Shown in pieces: positions 61,937 to 64,000 of a DNA stretch of 64,000 nucleotides. A program made the translations under genes and the position numbers. Location of the stretch: NCBI RefSeq assembly GCF_964340395.1, contig NC_135557.1:9758960-9822959 (forward strand), given 5' to 3'. The DNA is from Glandiceps talaboti (Eukaryota; Hemichordata; Enteropneusta; Spengelidae). Position 1 is the stretch's first letter. Each line of letters starts with the position of its first letter. Below the pieces are notes generated by a model, which was given only the letters and a program-made list of their open reading frames with translations, searched no databases and had not been told where the DNA came from.

Positions 61937-64000
61937 AATAAGTATAATATGACAACTATCATACTTTCATGGACAAGTATAACAAAGTCCAACCCTAAGT
62001 ACATGTGTACGTAAAATATCTTATGACAAGTTACAGTTTGAAATGACTGAAAATAAAATAGTTTCAACTTTTAAATATGAATATTTGCGATAGCTATAGA
62101 ATAAAAATATAGGCAGGCAATTTTGATGGCCAATCTAAAATTGATTCAAATAACTATCTAGTAACCATTACCCTGTGGACCAGTCTCTTCAGAATACCCA
62201 TGATTATCAATACTTGGAACACAGTTGTCATTGTCCTTAATGTAGTCGGGTGCACATTTGCATATGTAGCTGCCAATGGTATCACTGCACACGGTATTAA
62301 TGCCGCAAATGTTGGATTCAGTTGTACATTCATTGATATCTGTAAAATGACCAAAATGAGGATATATGGTAATAGAAAATCTGGTAATAGTAACTGAAAT
62401 ATATGGGTGACGTTGCTATGGGATTTACTTGCTTCTAACTTTTGATTTGTTGAGCAAGTGGTGCTTTGTCCTGTCTTGATGAAAACATTTACATATTTGG
62501 TTCCTAAAACTGTACTAACGAGATGATGAACATTAAGAAATGCTGTTCTAATGTTAGAATTGCAGAATATGAAGTTGTTTGTGCTGTGATATCACACCTG
62601 TAATTTTCATTGACAGATAAATTATAGTTATTGAATGAATTGTGGGATATATACATACTGACACATCCTGGCACTTCTGGAACAAATCTACCATTTTGAC
62701 ACGTAGTTGTATCTGTGCCATCAATCGTCATACCACTATCACAGGATATTTGCATAGATAAACCATGTGGTACAATGACTTCAATCACTGCCTGGACTTC
62801 ATCTTCTTCTATGACGTATTCACACACTTGGTTGAAAGCTGGCAGTGAGGTAACACCAGATGGAGTCAAGGTCGACAACGTAGAGTCATCGCTTGAAGTA
62901 GACACAGTTGATGGCGTAAAGGTCGACAGCATAGAGTCATCGTTTGATGTAGAAACCGTTGATGGCGTAAGGCTGGTTGGTAAGCACGTCGTGGGTATTG
63001 TAGTCTTGGCTGTTGTGAAAGATAGGACTGATATATAAATATGCGAAATGGGTTTTATCTAGATGTTCATTAAATTGGCTACATGGATTAGAAACTATTA
63101 TTTATTGTGGATACTTAGTGAATGAAATAACTTCATCGTGTGTTTTTGAGCTAGAATATAACGTGATGAGACATACATCTAGTCCATGTTTGAAGCTCAT
63201 TCATTGAACAAAGCGTCTTGTCAATAAAATTACACCAGCTGCAGCTAGTATAGTTGTCATACATGGACCAAGAAGGTCACCATGTTTGTGATGTCTGGAT
63301 TTAGTCTGATATTTGCATATTAATAGTTATGACGTCAACATTCCGACTATTTAGATAAGGTTATAATTCAGTAGTGTGTATCTATGGGTTTCCAGTTTTC
63401 AGTTATTGATTTTCTTTCTTTAAATGTAAATACATACTTACATTTATAAACAAACACAACTGCTATCATACATCGGCTGTTTGTTATTTCTCCTTCCCAC
63501 AACGATTCAAGGCTTTCTCTTTTCCACAGACCACACGTACCCCCAATACCAAGGATAGTACCATCAGGACCAATAGTAATGTCAGTGACCCTGCCGTCCA
63601 AATCAACTCTAGTCCATGTCCCTTCAACACTGGGACGGTGTCTCAGTTTGCCACGTTGTCGTCCAACTCCAACTAGTCCATCACCATTCGGTAGTTCTGA
63701 TATAGACTTCACACAACAGCTATCCGGTACCGGATCTGACCAGGTTCCTTGTACACTGTCACGTGTTACCAAAGAGTTATTTGTATCAATACCAATTAGC
63801 GTGCCATCTGCAAATGCTATAACATCTACCACACAGCAACTATTAGGAATGTGTTCTTGCCATTCACCATATATATCAGATTTGATCCAAAGTTGGTTGT
63901 CTGTACCGACACCAACAACCGTTTCATCTTGCATGACAGTTAAAGCTATGATACAACAGGATTTCAGAATTGGACCATCCCAAGTATTCGCCTCTTCATT
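43865..64000 (-). CDS. Gene 2: adhesion GPCR, 5' end beyond window
   Basis: Twenty-two exons (64000-63442, 63009-62659, 62339-62172, 61525-61337, 60827-60733, 58495-58316, 57413-57345, 56639-56522, 56344-56174, 55525-55450, 55094-54944, 54181-54132, 53692-53566, 52827-52730, 52222-52114, 51679-51550, 50836-50758, 49710-49644, 48527-48445, 47070-46941, 45779-45614, 43911-43865) join in phase to 1070 codons. Order: tectonin-like repeats, Ser/Thr stalk, Sushi, cbEGF, HRM, GAIN, GPS, seven-pass membrane domain, tail. Adhesion GPCRs are cell-surface receptors whose GAIN domain normally self-cleaves at the GPS to expose a tethered agonist. Here the cleavage residues are absent. The ligand is unknown; extracellular tectonin-like repeats suggest carbohydrate or pathogen-surface binding (inference). 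The first exon runs off the window, so the signal peptide is not seen. Confidence 0.87.
44065..44139. repeat. (TG)n microsatellite
   Basis: GT dinucleotide run of about 75 bp in the last intron of gene 2. Confidence 0.95.
45341..45568. repeat. Inverted-repeat element, ~50-bp arms
   Basis: The left arm around 45351-45393 ('gaatggcaacagttccatgt' and on) is nearly the reverse complement of 45510-45553, with looser complementarity out to 45341 and 45568. The spacer is about 115 bp. A small palindromic (MITE-like) element in the last intron of gene 2. Confidence 0.7.
45614..45779 (-). CDS. Gene 2 exon 21: end of TM7 and cytoplasmic tail
   Basis: Codes [20 protein letters not shown], then [16 protein letters not shown] and MNVLNNPG. 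It begins in phase 0, ends in phase 1. The basic RRKRKPDK stretch is typical of a juxtamembrane tail. Confidence 0.8.
46438..46477. repeat. (CAA)n microsatellite
   Basis: Short CAA array in the intron between gene 2 exons 20 and 21. Confidence 0.9.
46941..47070 (-). CDS. Gene 2 exon 20: TM6-TM7
   Basis: Acceptor cactcacag, donor GAG|GTTAGT. Codes [20 protein letters not shown], then [19 protein letters not shown]. The KLR(S/T) entry to TM6 and Y-I-F-A-G-F-I-F-I in TM7 match the adhesion GPCR layout. Confidence 0.85.
47995..48353. repeat. (CA)(CATA)(CAGA) compound array
   Basis: About 350 bp of alternating CACA, CATA and CAGA blocks, intronic. Open in all frames, non-coding. Confidence 0.95.
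48445..48527 (-). CDS. Gene 2 exon 19: TM5 end and third intracellular loop
   Basis: Codes [17 protein letters not shown], then [11 protein letters not shown] shared with exon 20. It ends in phase 2 and exon 20 supplies the G of a Trp codon. Acceptor tcaatgtag, donor TGTG|GTGAGA. Confidence 0.82.
49644..49710 (-). CDS. Gene 2 exon 18: ECL2 Cys and TM5 start
   Basis: Codes [18 protein letters not shown] followed by VMIL. The leading Cys is in the position of the conserved second-extracellular-loop cysteine. One base completes an Arg codon from exon 17. Confidence 0.78.
50758..50836 (-). CDS. Gene 2 exon 17: TM4
   Basis: Acceptor tatatccag, donor AAAG|GTATTA. Codes [18 protein letters not shown] and NISVEDE. 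The G-W-x-L-P core is the conserved TM4 signature of adhesion/secretin receptors. Confidence 0.85.
50950..51000. repeat. Diverged half-copy of the foldback arm
   Basis: 'actcggagtttcacgc' here matches the arm of the TA-embedded foldback element (12.2, 13.7, 21.8 kb). It is followed by 'gatcag' as in the arm apex, but no opposite arm or (TA)n tract is present. Confidence 0.45.
51550..51679 (-). CDS. Gene 2 exon 16: TM3
   Basis: Acceptor ttttatag, donor ATA|GTAAGT. Codes [20 protein letters not shown], then [13 protein letters not shown] and [10 protein letters not shown]. The conserved TM3 Cys and the F-x-M-L-S-N-Y-A-W pattern are present. Confidence 0.87.
51757..51808. repeat. (CATA)n microsatellite
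   Basis: About 13 CATA units in the intron between gene 2 exons 15 and 16. Confidence 0.95.
52114..52222 (-). CDS. Gene 2 exon 15: ICL1, TM2, ECL1
   Basis: Acceptor taacattacag, donor TTGG|GTAGGG. One base completes an Arg codon. It then codes [19 protein letters not shown] and [17 protein letters not shown], which leads directly into the TM3 Cys of exon 16. Confidence 0.83.
52730..52827 (-). CDS. Gene 2 exon 14: TM1
   Basis: Acceptor gttttacag, donor CAAG|GTGAGT. Codes [20 protein letters not shown] followed by [12 protein letters not shown], the first membrane span just after the GPS. Confidence 0.85.
52910..53157. repeat. (ATTAC)n pentanucleotide array
   Basis: About 250 bp of ATTAC units with scattered ATCAC variants, intronic. 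Spurious HYITL frames run through it. Confidence 0.95.
53566..53692 (-). CDS. Gene 2 exon 13: GPS motif (second half)
   Basis: Codes [13 protein letters not shown], then [15 protein letters not shown] and AMGEEPQ. The W-x5-GC...C-x-C spacing and following F-x-V-I-M are diagnostic of a GPS. The cleavage tripeptide, normally His-Leu-Ser/Thr after the last Cys, is Asp-Leu-Met. Confidence 0.9.
53808..54030. repeat. (ATTC)(ATTT)(CTCA) tetranucleotide arrays
   Basis: ATTC at 53811-53875, TTTA at 53888-53910, CTCG/CTCA at 53964-54022. Intronic. Confidence 0.95.
54132..54181 (-). CDS. Gene 2 exon 12: GPS motif (first half)
   Basis: Codes [17 protein letters not shown] with the first GPS cysteine. 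Acceptor cattacacag, donor ATGG|GTGAGT. The Gly codon is completed by exon 13. Confidence 0.85.
54478..54543. repeat. (CAGA)n microsatellite
   Basis: About 16 CAGA units, intronic to gene 2. Confidence 0.95.
54944..55094 (-). CDS. Gene 2 exon 11: GAIN domain
   Basis: Codes [20 protein letters not shown], then [14 protein letters not shown] and [12 protein letters not shown]. The beta-strand-rich GAIN-B pattern ends just before the GPS. Confidence 0.85.
55258..55340. repeat. (CA)n microsatellite
   Basis: CA run with a short CATA interruption in the intron between gene 2 exons 10 and 11. Confidence 0.95.
55450..55525 (-). CDS. Gene 2 exon 10: GAIN domain
   Basis: A 76-nt exon: acceptor ctgttttcag, donor AAAA|GTAGGT. 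Codes [20 protein letters not shown] and DAVSK. It bridges exons 9 and 11 in phase, giving a continuous GAIN-like strand series. Confidence 0.75.
55888..56152. repeat. (TATG)n tetranucleotide array
   Basis: About 265 bp, ending about 20 bp from the exon 9 donor. On the gene strand this is a CATA-rich run just downstream of the 5' splice site. Confidence 0.95.
56174..56344 (-). CDS. Gene 2 exon 9: GAIN domain
   Basis: Codes [20 protein letters not shown], then [12 protein letters not shown] and [16 protein letters not shown]. The R-R-T-R-R stretch could be a furin-like site. Acceptor tttctttcag. Confidence 0.85.
56522..56639 (-). CDS. Gene 2 exon 8: GAIN domain (helical part)
   Basis: Codes [20 protein letters not shown], then [18 protein letters not shown]. 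It resembles the helical GAIN-A region followed by the first GAIN-B strand. N-Q-N-I-S contains an N-glycosylation sequon. Confidence 0.82.
57345..57413 (-). CDS. Gene 2 exon 7: GAIN-A helix
   Basis: A 69-nt phase 0-0 exon: [20 protein letters not shown] plus IYE. Confidence 0.78.
58316..58495 (-). CDS. Gene 2 exon 6: GAIN-A helices
   Basis: A 180-nt phase 0-0 exon: [20 protein letters not shown], then [19 protein letters not shown] and [11 protein letters not shown]. The amphipathic helices fit the GAIN-A subdomain. Confidence 0.82.
58610..58905 (+). mobile_element. tRNA-derived SINE
   Basis: The head shows an A-box-like segment (tcgaatagttagagtg, 58625-58640) and a B-box-like segment (ggtttgagtat, 58668-58678) with tRNA spacing. 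The body contains 'cccagctgtataagtgggg', a stretch shared by common marine-invertebrate SINE bodies. It is antisense within a gene 2 intron and mutated, so it is an old insertion. Confidence 0.65.
58906..59795. other. Gene 2 intron 5, no exon seen
   Basis: Moderately GC-rich intronic sequence. The open frames at 58987-59525 have no domain or splice context. Confidence 0.4.
59797..60005. repeat. Nested inverted repeat
   Basis: A roughly 30-bp unit (around 'tgtattccgattttac') occurs twice forward (about 59802-59832, 59862-59892) and twice in reverse (about 59905-59936, 59970-60001). The block can fold as one long or two nested hairpins. A palindromic element within a gene 2 intron. Confidence 0.75.
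60733..60827 (-). CDS. Gene 2 exon 5: end of HRM domain
   Basis: Codes [20 protein letters not shown], then [12 protein letters not shown]. The R-x-C-x4-G-x-W...C pattern is the C-terminal half of the hormone-receptor motif. Acceptor catcttag, donor ATATG|GTAATG. Confidence 0.87.
61232..61304. repeat. (CA)n microsatellite
   Basis: CA run about 32 bp downstream (gene strand) of the exon 4 donor, hence a GU-repeat in the pre-mRNA. Confidence 0.95.
61337..61525 (-). CDS. Gene 2 exon 4: start of HRM domain
   Basis: Codes [20 protein letters not shown], then [19 protein letters not shown] and [12 protein letters not shown]. The TCSEE...W...CP spacing is the N-terminal half of the HRM domain. Confidence 0.87.
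61733..61938. repeat. (AAAT)(GGTA)(TTGG)(TTGA) compound array
   Basis: Serial tetranucleotide blocks, each one substitution from the next. Intronic. Confidence 0.95.
62172..62339 (-). CDS. Gene 2 exon 3: calcium-binding EGF domain
   Basis: Codes [17 protein letters not shown], then [14 protein letters not shown] and DNDNC. Six cysteines plus the NINEC start and the Y-x-C-x-C end mark a cbEGF domain. Confidence 0.92.
62659..63009 (-). CDS. Gene 2 exon 2: Ser/Thr stalk and Sushi domain
   Basis: Starts [18 protein letters not shown], contains a repeated T-P-S-T-V-S-T-S-x-D-D-S unit (likely O-glycosylated), then a CCP/Sushi-like part with [16 protein letters not shown] and [16 protein letters not shown]. 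Acceptor tcacaacag, donor GTCA|GTATGT. Confidence 0.85.
63442..64000 (-). CDS. Gene 2 exon 1 (partial): tectonin-like repeats
   Basis: Open to the window edge; 186 codons. About four repeats of roughly 42 residues: W-x-G/E-x-I/V-P-x-SCCV, a hydrophobic strand, D-G-T-L/I-L/I-G-I/V, then a L-x-x-R/K-x-S segment. Examples are [28 protein letters not shown] and [14 protein letters not shown]. The pattern resembles tectonin/beta-propeller repeats, which bind carbohydrate in several lectins. More repeats probably lie upstream. Confidence 0.85.

Overview
This window is animal nuclear DNA, most likely from a marine invertebrate. It is AT-rich, intron-dense and crowded with microsatellites, minisatellites, foldback elements and SINE/LINE relics. 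There are no bacterial signals. The domain repertoire (SAM/NHL protein, tectonin-like repeats on an adhesion GPCR) suggests a hemichordate, lancelet or spiralian, but the sequence alone does not settle the phylum. I assembled two multi-exon genes by hand from splice signals and reading phase. They point at each other tail to tail, about 3.9 kb apart.

Gene 1 (+ strand, 18859-39988, 12 coding exons, 1643 codons plus stop) joins an N-terminal SAM domain, a GT-B glycosyltransferase-like domain, a TRADD-N-like alpha+beta module, a helical segment, a lysine/glutamate-rich stretch with six PsiKxE (SUMO consensus) sites, Q/P/S-rich duplicated exons and a C-terminal six-bladed NHL propeller. All 11 splice junctions agree in phase. 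The combination looks like a signalling or innate-immunity scaffold and is the best candidate here for something undescribed. Its introns hold three tandem arrays built from the exon's own 5' splice site, a 51-bp satellite of about 4 kb, and a roughly 2-kb Harbinger-like element whose empty site can be reconstructed from that satellite.

Gene 2 (- strand, 64000 to 43865, 22 exons visible, 5' end outside the window, 1070 codons seen) is an adhesion GPCR: tectonin-like repeats, Ser/Thr-rich stalk, Sushi, calcium-binding EGF, hormone-receptor motif (HRM), GAIN, GPS, seven transmembrane segments and a cytoplasmic tail. Every junction agrees in phase. The GPS has Asp-Leu-Met where cleavable receptors have His-Leu-Ser/Thr.

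Layout: 1-6.9 kb has no recognisable gene, only simple repeats. 6.9-15.7 kb is a decayed tandem segmental duplication, with repeated first-exon-like blocks and gene-fragment blocks, invaded by palindromic elements embedded in (TA)n. 14.8-15.35 kb and 16.1-18.5 kb are minisatellites, the latter just upstream of gene 1. 18.86-39.99 kb is gene 1. 40-43.8 kb is intergenic with a decayed LINE reverse-transcriptase end. 43.87-64 kb is gene 2, with many tetranucleotide arrays and a tRNA-derived SINE in its introns.

All exon calls come from reading frame, splice consensus and phase. Nothing has been compared with transcripts or databases.
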